Positions 32,984-42,226 of a stretch of DNA of 64,000 bases are shown here, piece by piece (the stretch's first letter is position 1; each line of letters starts with the position of its first letter). This DNA is from Microbaculum sp051390635. Its GTDB lineage: Bacteria; Pseudomonadota; Alphaproteobacteria; Rhizobiales; Tepidamorphaceae. The DNA lies in the NCBI RefSeq assembly GCF_051390635.1, contig NZ_JBPODT010000003.1, forward strand, positions 620,001 to 684,000, written 5' to 3'. The translations under genes and the position numbers were made by a program. The notes below the pieces were generated by a model. It searched no databases and was not told where the DNA came from. It saw only the letters and a list, made by a program, of their open reading frames with translations.

Positions 32984-33796
32984 ATGACCCAAGGCACGAT
33001 CTTTCGCATGCCGTATGGCTTCGGGCCCATGCCCGGCCCGCGGCAGGGCCCCGACGGGAAGCCGCATGACTGGACGACGGGACCGCGAAGCTACACCGCG
33101 AGCGTCCGGTTCCTGTCGATGCGAGACGCGCTCGAGCCGCTTCTGCCGCCGGGCTTCTATCTGGACGGCGATCCCGAGGTCGAGGTCCGCTATACCGAAC
33201 TGACCGAACTCGCGTGGCTTGCCGGACGCGGCTATCGCTTGCTCGGCGTCTATCTGAAGGCGGGCTACAGGGGGCAGCGGGACACCGCGCGTGGGCAGTT
33301 CCTGTCGGTTCTGTGGGAGAATCTCGCCGATCCGATTCTGAGCGGCCGTGAGGAGCTCGGGTATGCGAAGCTTCCCGCAGAGATCTCGGCGCCGCGTCGC
33401 GTCGGCCGGACCGCCGAGGTCACGGCGTCCTGGATGGGATTTCCCTTCTTCCGCATGAGCCTCGAGGGGATCGAGGACGCCGCGCAAGCGCCGGCCGCGC
33501 CGGCGCCGAGCGACGGGGTGCTCCATTACAAGTACATTCCTCGGACAGGCGCCTTGGACGAGGCAGACTGCGCCTATGCCTGCCTTTCGCCCAATGTCGC
33601 GACGCATCGCCGCGTTGTTGCCACGCAGACGGCGACCGCGACGTTCGCTTTTGTCAGGGCCACCTGGGAGCAGATGCCGACCCAGTTCCACATCGTGTCC
33701 AGACTGGCTGAGCTTCCGATCCTCGATACCTTGCCCGCCCGGATCGAAACGGCGATCGGGGCATCCGACCTCGGCAATCTGCGGAGGCTCGAGTGA
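32984..33796 (+). CDS. Acetoacetate decarboxylase-family protein
   Basis: A 270-aa protein from ATG 32984. Segments RSYTASVRFLSMRDALEPLL, SVLWENLADPILSGREELGY and AKLPAEISAPRR match the acetoacetate decarboxylase fold, in which a lysine after the ExxGY stretch acts as Schiff base. Many distant members of this family are not acetoacetate decarboxylases but carry out hydratase, dehydratase or aldolase chemistry on 2-oxoacids, so only the family is claimed. The next gene starts within or just after its stop codon. Confidence 0.8.
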   Translation: MTQGTIFRMPYGFGPMPGPRQGPDGKPHDWTTGPRSYTASVRFLSMRDALEPLLPPGFYLDGDPEVEVRYTELTELAWLAGRGYRLLGVYLKAGYRGQRDTARGQFLSVLWENLADPILSGREELGYAKLPAEISAPRRVGRTAEVTASWMGFPFFRMSLEGIEDAAQAPAAPAPSDGVLHYKYIPRTGALDEADCAYACLSPNVATHRRVVATQTATATFAFVRATWEQMPTQFHIVSRLAELPILDTLPARIETAIGASDLGNLRRLE

Positions 33797-33834
33797 CTAC
33801 GTGCGTTGAACGAAACAGAGAGGAGAATCGCGAA

Positions 33835-34371
33835 ATGCTAATTCCGGTCCGGCGGATCATCACGGAAACAACCGCTGAAGGTCGGTCGAGAATACTCTCG
33901 GATGGCCCAAGCCCGCATGCCGTCGAGACCGCGCCCCACAGGGGCCTGTCGAACCTGTGGGTCACGTCGTCGCCGACACCCGATCTTTCCGTCGAGGATG
34001 GCGCCGACCAGCCTGTCGTACTCGCGCCGTCCGGCGGCGGAAACATATTCCGGTTCTTCCAGCTTCCGCCGGCCGGCAGTCTCGACAATGATGCGGAAGG
34101 CCAGGCCGCGGCGCACGACGTCTTCGAGGCCATGGGTGCCGGATCGGCGCGGATCGCCAATGCACGCCATCCCAGCATGCACAAGACGGATTCACTCGAT
34201 TACATCATCCTCCTCAAGGGTCGGGTGAAGCTCGTGCTCGATGAAGACGAGACCATCCTCGAGCCGTTCGACGTCGTCATTCAGCGCCAGACGAACCACG
34301 CCTGGGAGAACCTGTCCCCCGAACCCGCCTTGCTGATGGCGGTCCTTCTGGATGCGCCCGCTGAGGCGTGA
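33835..34371 (+). CDS. Cupin-domain protein
   Basis: A 178-aa protein from ATG 33835 with AGGAG nine bases upstream; a GTG at 33793 overlapping the previous stop is an alternative start. The cupin barrel is seen around MHKTDSLDYIILLKGRVKLV and LDEDETILEPFDVVIQRQTN, then HAWENLSPEPALLMAVLLD. Histidine (MHK), glutamine (IQRQ) and HAW are the likely metal or ligand positions. It may be a small isomerase, dioxygenase or binding protein for the cluster's substrate; function not determined. Confidence 0.82.
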   Translation: MLIPVRRIITETTAEGRSRILSDGPSPHAVETAPHRGLSNLWVTSSPTPDLSVEDGADQPVVLAPSGGGNIFRFFQLPPAGSLDNDAEGQAAAHDVFEAMGAGSARIANARHPSMHKTDSLDYIILLKGRVKLVLDEDETILEPFDVVIQRQTNHAWENLSPEPALLMAVLLDAPAEA

Positions 34372-34434
34372 TCCGGTTGGAGCCTGCGTGACGTGGCAGG
34401 CGCGCGAATCCAGAAGTCAAAGAAGGAGTGGTTG

Positions 34435-35583
34435 ATGGCCAACATCCGATTCCGGACCACGCACGTGGGATCCTTGCCGCGCGGCGAGACGCTCGCCGGC
34501 ATGCTGATTGCCCGTGAGGCGGGTGAAAAGGTGGATGCCTCTGCGTTCGACACGCTGGTGGACGAGCGCGTCGAAGAGACGTTGACCAGACAGATCGAGG
34601 CGGGCGTCGACTGGGTCAATGACGGTGAGCAGGGGCGTGCTGGCTTTCAGACCTATGTCGCCGACCGGATGACGGGCTTCGGCGGGGAGTCCCGCCGTGA
34701 GGCGCCCCTCGACTACGAGCGGTTTCCGACCTACGCCGCCATGGCGCGCCGCGGAATGGGCAATGTCGCGAAGGTTCGCGATGCGCCGATGGCGATCGGC
34801 GAGGTCGCCTACGAAAGTACCGCCGAGATCGAACAGGAATGCGCGCGCCTTGTGCGCCATCTGGCGAGCCACGATCTGAAGCCGGGCGACGCCTTCCTGA
34901 CTGCGCCGTCGCCTGGCATCGTGGCGACGACCCTCCAGAATGCGCACTACAACAGCCACGACGATTATCTCGACGCGCTCGCAGGCGAGCTTCGCAAGGA
35001 GTACGGGGCAATCCTCGACGCGGGCTTCGCCCTCCAGATCGATGCGCCGGATATCGCGATGGAACGGTGCACGTTCTTCAAGTCGCTTGATACCCCGGAT
35101 TTCCTGGCGGCCGTCGAACGCCATCTCGAAGCCTTGAATGCGGCGATCGAAGGCTTTCCGCCCGAGCGGATTCGCCTGCATTGCTGTTGGGGCAACTGGG
35201 CCGGTCCCCACGTCCACGATATTCCGCTTCGAGACGTGATCGGGATGTTCTACCGGGCCAACGTCGGCGCTTTCAGCATTCCGTTCGCCAACCCGCGCCA
35301 TCAGCACGAGTACGAAGTCTTCCGGGAGTTTCCTTTTCCGAAGGACGCATTGCTGCTTCCGGGAATTGTCGACACGACCTGCAACTACATCGAACACCCG
35401 GAAGTCGTCGCACGCCGGGTCGTGGAAGCTGTCGACGCCATCGGCGATGCCGAACGCGTGGTTCCAAGCACGGACTGCGGATTTGGAACCTTCGCGGGCT
35501 ACGAATTCGTCGCCGAGGAACTGGTCTGGGAAAAGCTCTCTGCCCTCAGAGAGGGGGCCGATATCGCCGCGAAACGGTTGTAG
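34435..35583 (+). CDS. MetE-like (cobalamin-independent methionine synthase C-terminal family) protein
   Basis: A 382-aa protein from ATG 34435 behind AAGGAGTGGTTG. It carries only the C-terminal MetE barrel: FRTTHVGSLPRGETLAGMLI at the start, zinc ligands H249-x-C251 (RLHCCWGNW) and C348 (STDCGFGTFAG). The ~750-aa MetE N-terminal half is missing, as in family members that are not housekeeping methionine synthases. Placement at the end of a TRAP/decarboxylase-like operon suggests thiol- or methyl-transfer, or C-S/C-C chemistry on the imported compound. This is inference; the reaction is unknown. Confidence 0.83.
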   Translation: MANIRFRTTHVGSLPRGETLAGMLIAREAGEKVDASAFDTLVDERVEETLTRQIEAGVDWVNDGEQGRAGFQTYVADRMTGFGGESRREAPLDYERFPTYAAMARRGMGNVAKVRDAPMAIGEVAYESTAEIEQECARLVRHLASHDLKPGDAFLTAPSPGIVATTLQNAHYNSHDDYLDALAGELRKEYGAILDAGFALQIDAPDIAMERCTFFKSLDTPDFLAAVERHLEALNAAIEGFPPERIRLHCCWGNWAGPHVHDIPLRDVIGMFYRANVGAFSIPFANPRHQHEYEVFREFPFPKDALLLPGIVDTTCNYIEHPEVVARRVVEAVDAIGDAERVVPSTDCGFGTFAGYEFVAEELVWEKLSALREGADIAAKRL

Positions 35584-35691
35584 GCGTCCCGGGCACGAAG
35601 TCCTGGATAACGCCACAAGCGCGGTGGGCTCGTTGCCCCAGTTCAGTGATCTCGCCGTCACATCGTGACCGCACCCCTGATGGCCGAGCGG

Positions 35692-35732
35692 CCGTGGCAC
35701 GAAATGGCCGCGATTGGGTCCACGTGCCACGG
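35692..35732. terminator. Inverted repeat between convergent operons
   Basis: CCGTGGCACG (35692-35701) and CGTGCCACGG (35723-35732) are perfect 10-bp arms with a 21-nt loop. The 289-bp gap between the MetE-like gene and hyuB (convergent) holds nothing else convincing. It may be a bidirectional terminator, though there is no U-run on either side. Confidence 0.4.
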
Positions 35733-35872
35733 TTCTCTCGCGAACCACGTGACCTTGAAGCGAATGCGTGCCCGTCGATCGTGTCGCCAGCGGGGCAGGG
35801 CGGTATTGTCACGCAAACACGGGGCGCGTCGTATTGATCGGTGCGATAGCCCCGTGGCGTATACCCGACTGG

Positions 35873-37423
35873 CTACCCGGCTTGGCCATAGCCTCCGCCG
35901 CCCGGGGTGATCATGAGCACCTCGTCCTCCGGCTGCATCTCGATCTTGCGCGCCTCCGACACTGCCTTGCCGTTGATCTCGAAATGACCGGGCGTTCCCG
36001 ATCCCCCGCCGAACAGGCCTTCCGGGCCTTCCGTCAGACGGGAGGGAATAGCGTTTAGAAGCCACGGTGATCCCGTGCGCATGCGATAGCCGATGCGTTG
36101 GCCGTCGCCGCCGCGATATTTGCCCGGGCCGCCCGAGCCGAGTTCCAGCTCCTTGCAGGTGAACTCGATCGGGAAGGCGGCTTCCAGCACCTCGGTCGGC
36201 ACCGCCGCGACGCCGGTCGGGTAGCAGATCGCCGACAGGCCGTCCTTGGTCGCGCGCGCACCCATCCCGCCGGAATAGTTGAACATCGAGCTGGTGAACG
36301 GCTGCCCGGCGCGATCGCGACCCTGTATCTGAATCGTCCAGACGGCACCTGAGCCTTCCGCGACCACGTTCTTCGGCGTGACATTGGCGAGCGCCTTCAG
36401 GATCGGAAAGGGCACGTACATGCCGACGACGTGCCGGGCATTCACAGGCACCGGATACTTGGCATTGACGATGCACTCGTCCGGCGCCGTCACACGAATA
36501 GGTGACAGGCTGCCGTAGTTGTTCGGCAGCTCCGGATTGAGCGTGGAGCGCACCGCGAAGGTTGCGTAGGCGTGGGTGTAGGCTGGCACGACATTGATCC
36601 CGATCGGGCTCGGTCCCGACGATCCGGCGAAGTCGATGGTGATGTCGCCGGCCTCCGCGTCGATGGTCACGGCCGTACGCAGCGTGATGATCTCGCCGCT
36701 GGGTACGTCGAAGCGACTTTCGCCGGTATAGGTGCCGGAGGGCAGCTTCGAGATCGCCTCCCGGGTCGCCGTCTCCGAGCGGGTGATGATCTCGTCGGCC
36801 AGGTCCTCGATGTCGGCAAGGCCGTAGCGGTCGCACATCGTGTTGAGGCGCTCGGCGGCGATATTGCCGCTCGCGACTTGCGCGCCGAGATCGCCGAACA
36901 GGGCATCCGGCGTTCGTACGTTCTGGCGCATGACCGCGTGTAGGGTCTCGTTCGGCTTGCCGGCCTCGTAGAGCTTGAGGACCGGGATCCAGAGGCCTTC
37001 CTCGTGGATGTCGCGGGCGCCCGAGCCGACGCCGTAGCCGCCGATGTCGGTATGGTGGATCGTGGAGCCGCAGTAGCCAATGATCTCGCCCGATCGGAAG
37101 ATCGGCGTAAGCACCGTGATGTCGAAGAAGTGTCCTGCCGACATCCAGGGATCGTTGGTGATCAGTACGTCGCCGGGTTTGAGCGTCTCCGGCGGTATCG
37201 CCTTCAGGAGGTTTCGCGCCGCCGCGCCCAGAGAATTGATATGGCCAGGGGTCCCGGTCACGGCCTGGGCAACCATACGGGCGCGCTTGTCGAATAGGGC
37301 GTTGGCAAGATCGCCTGCCTCGCGCACGACCGGTGAGAAGGCGACGCGCTGCAGAGCGCGCGCCTGCTCCGACACGATGCTGATCACGTTGGACCAGAGT
37401 ATCTCCAGTTCTATGCCGTCCAT
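35873..37423 (-). CDS. hyuB: Hydantoinase B/oxoprolinase B-family subunit
   Basis: A 516-aa protein with HyuB hallmarks: FSPVVREAGDLANALFD, GHINSLGAAARNLL, VLITNDPWMSAGHFFD, GSTIHHTDIGGYG and the C-terminal TPGGGGYGQ. It pairs with hyuA, whose stop is one base upstream of its start. HyuAB enzymes use ATP to open hydantoin, 5-oxoproline or related cyclic amides, or to carboxylate ketones (acetone or acetophenone carboxylase group). It is the last gene of the leftward operon with TRAP system 4 and IclR. Substrate unknown. Confidence 0.9.
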   Translation of the reverse strand: MDGIELEILWSNVISIVSEQARALQRVAFSPVVREAGDLANALFDKRARMVAQAVTGTPGHINSLGAAARNLLKAIPPETLKPGDVLITNDPWMSAGHFFDITVLTPIFRSGEIIGYCGSTIHHTDIGGYGVGSGARDIHEEGLWIPVLKLYEAGKPNETLHAVMRQNVRTPDALFGDLGAQVASGNIAAERLNTMCDRYGLADIEDLADEIITRSETATREAISKLPSGTYTGESRFDVPSGEIITLRTAVTIDAEAGDITIDFAGSSGPSPIGINVVPAYTHAYATFAVRSTLNPELPNNYGSLSPIRVTAPDECIVNAKYPVPVNARHVVGMYVPFPILKALANVTPKNVVAEGSGAVWTIQIQGRDRAGQPFTSSMFNYSGGMGARATKDGLSAICYPTGVAAVPTEVLEAAFPIEFTCKELELGSGGPGKYRGGDGQRIGYRMRTGSPWLLNAIPSRLTEGPEGLFGGGSGTPGHFEINGKAVSEARKIEMQPEDEVLMITPGGGGYGQAG

Positions 37424-37424
37424 C

Positions 37425-39497
37425 TCAGGCTTCCTTCCTGCGGGCGATCAGGCTTCCGTTCTTGTGCAGGACGACACTCCAGCCCGGCAGAACGAAGGCC
37501 GTCGTTTCGCGTTCCTCGATGATCACGGGGCCGGCGATCGTTTGGCCGATCGTGATGGCCGAACGGTCGTAGACGGGAACGTCGACGGGTGCATCGGCAA
37601 GATGCACGGAACGCGTTCGCTTCGGCGTGGCCGGCTCGGTCGCGAAGGCGATTGCCGCCTCGCGCGCCGGCGGCTTGCCCTGTGCGACGACACGCCAGCT
37701 TACCACTTCCACGGACATGTCGGAGAGCTTGAGGCCATAGACCTTCTCGTAGGCGGTCTCGAAGGTCTCACGAAGCTTCGCGGGGTCCGCGATCTTGCGC
37801 GGATCGTCCTCGAACTGGACGGTGATCTCCGACTGCTGGCCGACATAGCGCATGTCTGCTGCAAAGCCGAAGCGCGCCTGCGCAACGTCGAGACCGGCCT
37901 CGAGCAGCGCTGATCTGCCTTCCTCGATCATGGTGTCGAGGGTTGCGCCGAGGGCGCTCCAGTCGATGTCCCCGAGCCGGGCAAGCGCGCTGCGCACGAG
38001 GTCGATCTTGGCCGGTGTCACCAAAGTGCCGAAGGCCGACAGGACGCTAGCGAGCGGCGGGTAGATCACCATGCTGGCATCCACCAGTTCCGCGACTTTG
38101 CAGGCATGTACCGGGCCGGCGCCTCCGAAAGCGAGCATGGGCAGGCCGCGATAATCGACGCCGCGGTCGGTGGCATGCGCGCGCGCGGCCGCGGCCATCT
38201 GTTCGCAGACGACCTCGAAAACGCCGAGCGCCGCCTTTTCCGCCGAGACGCCGAGCTTGTCGCCCAGCGCCGCGAGCGCTGCCCGCGCGCCGTCGGCGTC
38301 GAGCTTCATGTCGCCGCCGAGGAAGTTGTCGGGATCGAGGATCCCGAGCACCACGTCGGCGTCCGTGATGCAGGGTTGGGTGCCGCCACGCCCGTAACAA
38401 ACGGGACCGGGGTCCGAGCCGGCGCTGTCCGGCCCTGTTTTCAGAAGCCCGAGCGCATCTACGCGCGCGATCGAGCCACCGCCCGCGCCGATCTCGATCA
38501 TGTCGATCGAGGGGACGGTGATCGGCATGCCGCTGCCCGGCTTGTACCGGTATCGGCGATCGACCTCGAACTCGCCCGTAACGAGCGGTTCGTAGTCGAG
38601 GATGAGGCAGGCCTTGGCGGTGGTGCCGCCCATGTCGAAAGAGATCAGGTTCGGGATATCGAAACGCCGGGCGAAGTAGCTCGCCACCAGCGCTCCCGCG
38701 GCGGGACCGGACTCGATCATCCGAACCGGATTGCGGCCGGCCGTTGGCGCACCCACCACGCCGCCGCTCGACAGCATGATCAGCGGCAACTGCGAAAAGC
38801 CGCGGTTCGAAAGTTCCTCGGTCAGCGCATTGAGATAGGGCCGCGTGATCGGCTGGGTGAACGCGTTGATCGCCGTCGTCGAGCTGCGCAGGTATTCGCG
38901 CATCTGCGGGGCGATATCGCTCGACAGTGAAACGAAGAGATCCGGCAGTTCCCCGGCGAGTACGCGGCCGACGACCTGCTCGTTTTCCGGGTTCTTGTAG
39001 GAATTCAGGAGGCATACGGCGACGGATTGGACGCCCTTCGCCTTCAGCTCCTTCGAGATGGCGCGAACCGCGTCCTCATCGATTGCCGCACCGATCCCGC
39101 CGTCGGCATAGGTGCGCTCGGCGAGCGGAAAGGTCAGCTCGCGCGTGATCAGCGGATCGGCGAACTCGATCTGCGGATCATACATGTCATAGCGGTGCTC
39201 GTTGCGGATGTAGAGCACATCCCGGAACCCTTCGGTGACGATCAGGGCCGTCGGGGGGCCTTTGCGTTCGATCAGCGCGTTGGTGACGACCGTGGTCGCA
39301 TGGACGATGACGTCGTCGACGTCGCCGGGCTGGATCCCCGCGCGGTTCAGCACGAGATCGACACCGCGGAAGAACCCTTCCAGAAGGTTGTTATGGGTCG
39401 TGAGCGTCTTGTCGACGAAACTCGCTCCGTCGTGGGAAACGAGGACGACGTCCGTAAAGGTTCCGCCGATATCGACTGCGAGCGCGTGGCGCGTCAT
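37425..39497 (-). CDS. hyuA: Hydantoinase A/oxoprolinase A-family ATPase subunit
   Basis: A 690-aa protein from ATG 39497, overlapping the IclR stop (ATGA). The actin-like ATPase phosphate loop is at the N-terminus (AVDIGGTFTDVVLV), followed by VHATTVVTNALIERKG, ISFDMGGTTAKACLI and GSDPGPVCYGRGG, all HyuA signatures. It forms an ATP-dependent amidohydrolase or carboxylase with hyuB. The long upstream open frame is not coding for it. The nearby TRAP receptor suggests import of the cyclic amide or ketone substrate. Confidence 0.92.
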   Translation of the reverse strand: MTRHALAVDIGGTFTDVVLVSHDGASFVDKTLTTHNNLLEGFFRGVDLVLNRAGIQPGDVDDVIVHATTVVTNALIERKGPPTALIVTEGFRDVLYIRNEHRYDMYDPQIEFADPLITRELTFPLAERTYADGGIGAAIDEDAVRAISKELKAKGVQSVAVCLLNSYKNPENEQVVGRVLAGELPDLFVSLSSDIAPQMREYLRSSTTAINAFTQPITRPYLNALTEELSNRGFSQLPLIMLSSGGVVGAPTAGRNPVRMIESGPAAGALVASYFARRFDIPNLISFDMGGTTAKACLILDYEPLVTGEFEVDRRYRYKPGSGMPITVPSIDMIEIGAGGGSIARVDALGLLKTGPDSAGSDPGPVCYGRGGTQPCITDADVVLGILDPDNFLGGDMKLDADGARAALAALGDKLGVSAEKAALGVFEVVCEQMAAAARAHATDRGVDYRGLPMLAFGGAGPVHACKVAELVDASMVIYPPLASVLSAFGTLVTPAKIDLVRSALARLGDIDWSALGATLDTMIEEGRSALLEAGLDVAQARFGFAADMRYVGQQSEITVQFEDDPRKIADPAKLRETFETAYEKVYGLKLSDMSVEVVSWRVVAQGKPPAREAAIAFATEPATPKRTRSVHLADAPVDVPVYDRSAITIGQTIAGPVIIEERETTAFVLPGWSVVLHKNGSLIARRKEA

Positions 39498-40276
39498 ACA
39501 GGGTACTCCGTGCAACCTAGATTCTCGGATATGCGTCGCGCCGCCTGCATGACCGACGCGAGAAGTGCTTCGGGTGGCCGGGCGGGAACGTGCTGCAGGG
39601 AGCCGGCCACCGTGATCGTCGCGATCAGTTCGCGATTGGCGCCGAAGATCGGCGCCGCCAGCGCATTGACGCCGACGAGCGTCTGTTCCGGCGCCGTCGC
39701 CCAGCCACGCTCGCGGGCTTCTGCGACTTCGGCTTCCAGCGTCGCCAGGTCGGTGTTGGTGTGTGGCGTCCACTGTGTCATCGGCTTGTCGCGTACCGCC
39801 TGCCAGAGGCTCGCCGACCCGAAGGCGAGGGCGACGCGTCCCTGAGCCGAGGAATGAAATTCGAGCAACGCGCCGGGACGGGTCACGATCTGAACCGGGG
39901 AGTGCGCACGCACGATATCGAGAACCCGCACACCGTCGTTCTCGATGCTCGACAGGGTGACTGTCTGTTGCGTTTCCTTCCGCAGCTGCACCATGGCGGC
40001 GCGGGCCTCGGTCAGAAGCTGCGTGGAGTCGGCGACCGCCTGGCCGATATGGAACAAGCGCAGCGTCAACCGATACTTCTCGGTGGAACTGTCCTGCGAC
40101 ACGTAGCCGAGCGTCTTGAGCGTCCGCAGGTAGCGGAAAGTGCGGGTTTTCGGAATGCACAGTGCCTTGGCCAGTTCGGTAACGCCGATCGGTTCACCGA
40201 TCGCGGCCATCTTTTCGATGACCTCGAAGGCATGCTTCAGCGACTGGATGCCGGCCGACGTGTTCTCCCCTGCCAT
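39494..40276 (-). CDS. IclR-family regulator of the hyu/TRAP 4 operon
   Basis: A 260-aa protein from ATG 40276, one base after the dctM stop. N-terminal winged helix IQSLKHAFEVIEKMAAIGEP, VTELAKALCIPKTRTFRYLR; the C-terminal effector domain has ARAAMVQLRKETQQTVTLSS and ALLEFHSSAQGRVALAFGSA. It is encoded within the operon it probably controls, between importer and enzyme genes. The TGTTTC-N7-GAAACA site just after the dctP promoter is the likely operator, so it would be autoregulated. Confidence 0.9.
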   Translation of the reverse strand: MAGENTSAGIQSLKHAFEVIEKMAAIGEPIGVTELAKALCIPKTRTFRYLRTLKTLGYVSQDSSTEKYRLTLRLFHIGQAVADSTQLLTEARAAMVQLRKETQQTVTLSSIENDGVRVLDIVRAHSPVQIVTRPGALLEFHSSAQGRVALAFGSASLWQAVRDKPMTQWTPHTNTDLATLEAEVAEARERGWATAPEQTLVGVNALAAPIFGANRELIATITVAGSLQHVPARPPEALLASVMQAARRISENLGCTEYPV

Positions 40277-40277
40277 C

Positions 40278-41564
40278 TCAGTTTCCCCCTTCTGCAATCA
40301 GGCTTGGCAGGAACAGCGTCAGGTCGGGCACGAAGGCGACGAGCAGAAGCACGGCGACGCAGATGACGATCATCGGCAGCGCGGCGCGGCTCACGCCTTC
40401 GATCGGCACGCGGCCGATTGCACTGACGATGAAGAGACACAGACCGACCGGCGGCGTGATCATGCCGATCATCAGGTTGAGCACGACCATGACGCCGAAC
40501 TGGACGGGATCGAGCCCGATCGTCTTTACCACCTCGATCAGGATCGGCATGACGAGGATCAGGGCAGCGAGCGGTTCCAGGAAAAGCCCGAGCATCAGGA
40601 GCAGCGCGTTGATCAGGAGGAGCAGCAGTGCCGGATCCTGCGTCAGCGATGTCAGACCCGCGGCAATCTGCCTTGGGACGTTCTCGAAGCCGAGCACGAA
40701 GGCTGTCATCGATGCCATCGCGACAATCAGCATGATCCCGGCCGACAGCGTCGCGGTCTCGAACAGTGCGTTCCAGAAGGCTGCAAATCCCATCGTGCGA
40801 TAGAAGAAAACGGCGAGCAGCAGCGCATAGAGCGCGGCGATCGCCGCGGCCTCTGTCGGGGTGAAGATACCCGAGCGGATGCCGCCGACGATGATCACCG
40901 GCAGGAGCAGAGCCGGCGCGCCGCGGCGGAGCGAACGGCGGCGCTCGGCCTTCCCCAGCATGGGCGAAGGCGGATGTCCCTCGCGCCGCGCCTTGATCAG
41001 CACATAGGCAACGAGCGCCAGGCACAGGATGATCGCCGGGCCGATGCCGGCGATGAAGAGGTCGCCGATCGAGGTGCCGGTCAGGACGCCATAGAGGATC
41101 AGCGCCAGCGAAGGCGGCACCAACGGTCCGAGGATCGAGCTGGTGGCGACCAGCGCGGCCGCATAGCGCGGATCGTAACCATCTCGGCGCATGGCCGGAA
41201 TCAGAACGCTGCCGAGCGCCGAGGCCTCCGCCGTTGCCGCACCGCTGACGCCTGAAAACAGCATGCTGGCGACGACGGTCACGGCGGCGAGACCGCCGCG
41301 CACGCGCCCGACCAGCGTCTGCGCGAGTCTGACGATTTCATCGGTGATGCCGCCTGCGTTCATGAAGTTGCCGGCCAGCAGGAAGAAGGGGATCGTCAGC
41401 AGTACGAACTGGTCGACGCCGGCGATCATGCGTTGCGGAAAGGCAATCAGGAGCTGCGTGTTGCCGGTCAGGTACAGGTACACAAGCGATGCGAGCCCCA
41501 GTGCCAGGGCGACCGGTACGCCGATCAGGAGAAAGGCCGCGAAGCCGGAAAGATAGAAGATCAC
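40278..41564 (-). CDS. TRAP large permease, DctM family (system 4)
   Basis: A 428-aa polytopic protein from GTG 41564, overlapping the dctQ stop (GTGA). Signatures are LFSGVSGAATAEASALGSVL, GPLVPPSLALILYGVLTGTS, GGIRSGIFTPTEAAAIAALY and NLMIGMITPPVGLCLFIVSA. With the upstream dctQ and the more distant dctP it completes system 4. It is followed directly by iclR. Confidence 0.92.
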   Translation of the reverse strand: MIFYLSGFAAFLLIGVPVALALGLASLVYLYLTGNTQLLIAFPQRMIAGVDQFVLLTIPFFLLAGNFMNAGGITDEIVRLAQTLVGRVRGGLAAVTVVASMLFSGVSGAATAEASALGSVLIPAMRRDGYDPRYAAALVATSSILGPLVPPSLALILYGVLTGTSIGDLFIAGIGPAIILCLALVAYVLIKARREGHPPSPMLGKAERRRSLRRGAPALLLPVIIVGGIRSGIFTPTEAAAIAALYALLLAVFFYRTMGFAAFWNALFETATLSAGIMLIVAMASMTAFVLGFENVPRQIAAGLTSLTQDPALLLLLINALLLMLGLFLEPLAALILVMPILIEVVKTIGLDPVQFGVMVVLNLMIGMITPPVGLCLFIVSAIGRVPIEGVSRAALPMIVICVAVLLLVAFVPDLTLFLPSLIAEGGN

Positions 41565-42127
41565 GGCTCACCCCCCAATTCCGAGGGGGAGGTCGGCGGG
41601 GTCCCGCCCGCCAGGGCTTTCAGCGTGGAGAGCGTGTGAAGGACGATGTGGACTGCGAGCAAGGTCATGCTGATCGGGATCGAGACATAGACCCAGAACA
41701 GCGAGAGATTTGCCGAGCCCTCTCCATGAAAGACATCGGACCAGATGAAATTCGCCGCCGGCATGGTCTGGCCGCCGCTGAACACGGCGTAGCGCCAGCC
41801 GAAAATCACCAGGAAGCCCAGAAGCACCAGGATCGCGGCGTCGGCGATGAGGGTGAGTAGGGCGGCCGCGCGCGCCGGCAGCGCCTCGACGAGGATGCGC
41901 ATCGCCGCGATCTCGCCGCGCTGATAGGCGACTCCGCAGGCCAGGAAGGAGACCCAGATAAGAAGATAGCGGCAGACCTCTTCCGCCCAGATCAGCGAGT
42001 TGTTCAGGCCGTAGCGGAAGAATACCTGAACGCACATCACCGCGAACAGGATCGCCATCATGGCGCCCAGCAGGGCGACCATCAGCGTCCTGTAGACCTT
42101 TGCGATACTGGTCAGTGTTTCGGTCAT
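41561..42127 (-). CDS. TRAP small permease, DctQ family (system 4)
   Basis: A 188-aa membrane protein. Helix 1 is VALLGAMMAILFAVMCVQVF, followed by LIWAEEVCRYLLIWVSFLAC, the conserved central DctQ motif with the paired glutamates. The extended C-terminal tail after the last helix (GGTPPTSPSELGGEP) is polar. It is separated from the cupin gene by about 100 bp that includes a strong hairpin, and is coupled to dctM. Confidence 0.88.
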   Translation of the reverse strand: MTETLTSIAKVYRTLMVALLGAMMAILFAVMCVQVFFRYGLNNSLIWAEEVCRYLLIWVSFLACGVAYQRGEIAAMRILVEALPARAAALLTLIADAAILVLLGFLVIFGWRYAVFSGGQTMPAANFIWSDVFHGEGSANLSLFWVYVSIPISMTLLAVHIVLHTLSTLKALAGGTPPTSPSELGGEP

Positions 42128-42175
42128 CTCGCTCTCGTCACCGCGGCGCCGTTGTCGGGCACAAAGCTGTCCTTT

Positions 42176-42196
42176 CGGCCGGCACGGTGCCGGCCG
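42176..42196 (-). other. Hairpin between cupin and dctQ (system 4 operon)
   Basis: CGGCCGGCAC (42176-42185) and GTGCCGGCCG (42187-42196) are perfect arms around one central base, so the real loop is formed by opening the innermost pairs. It separates dctP-cupin from dctQM in the leftward transcript and has no U-run. Confidence 0.6.
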
Positions 42197-42226
42197 CGAA
42201 GGCGGGCTGCCCGACGCCGAAGACGG

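Noticed and set aside
39498..40160. Upstream extension of hyuA to 911 codons
   Set aside because: It overlaps the iclR gene in another frame. The HyuA family starts directly before the AVDIGGTFTD motif at 39497.
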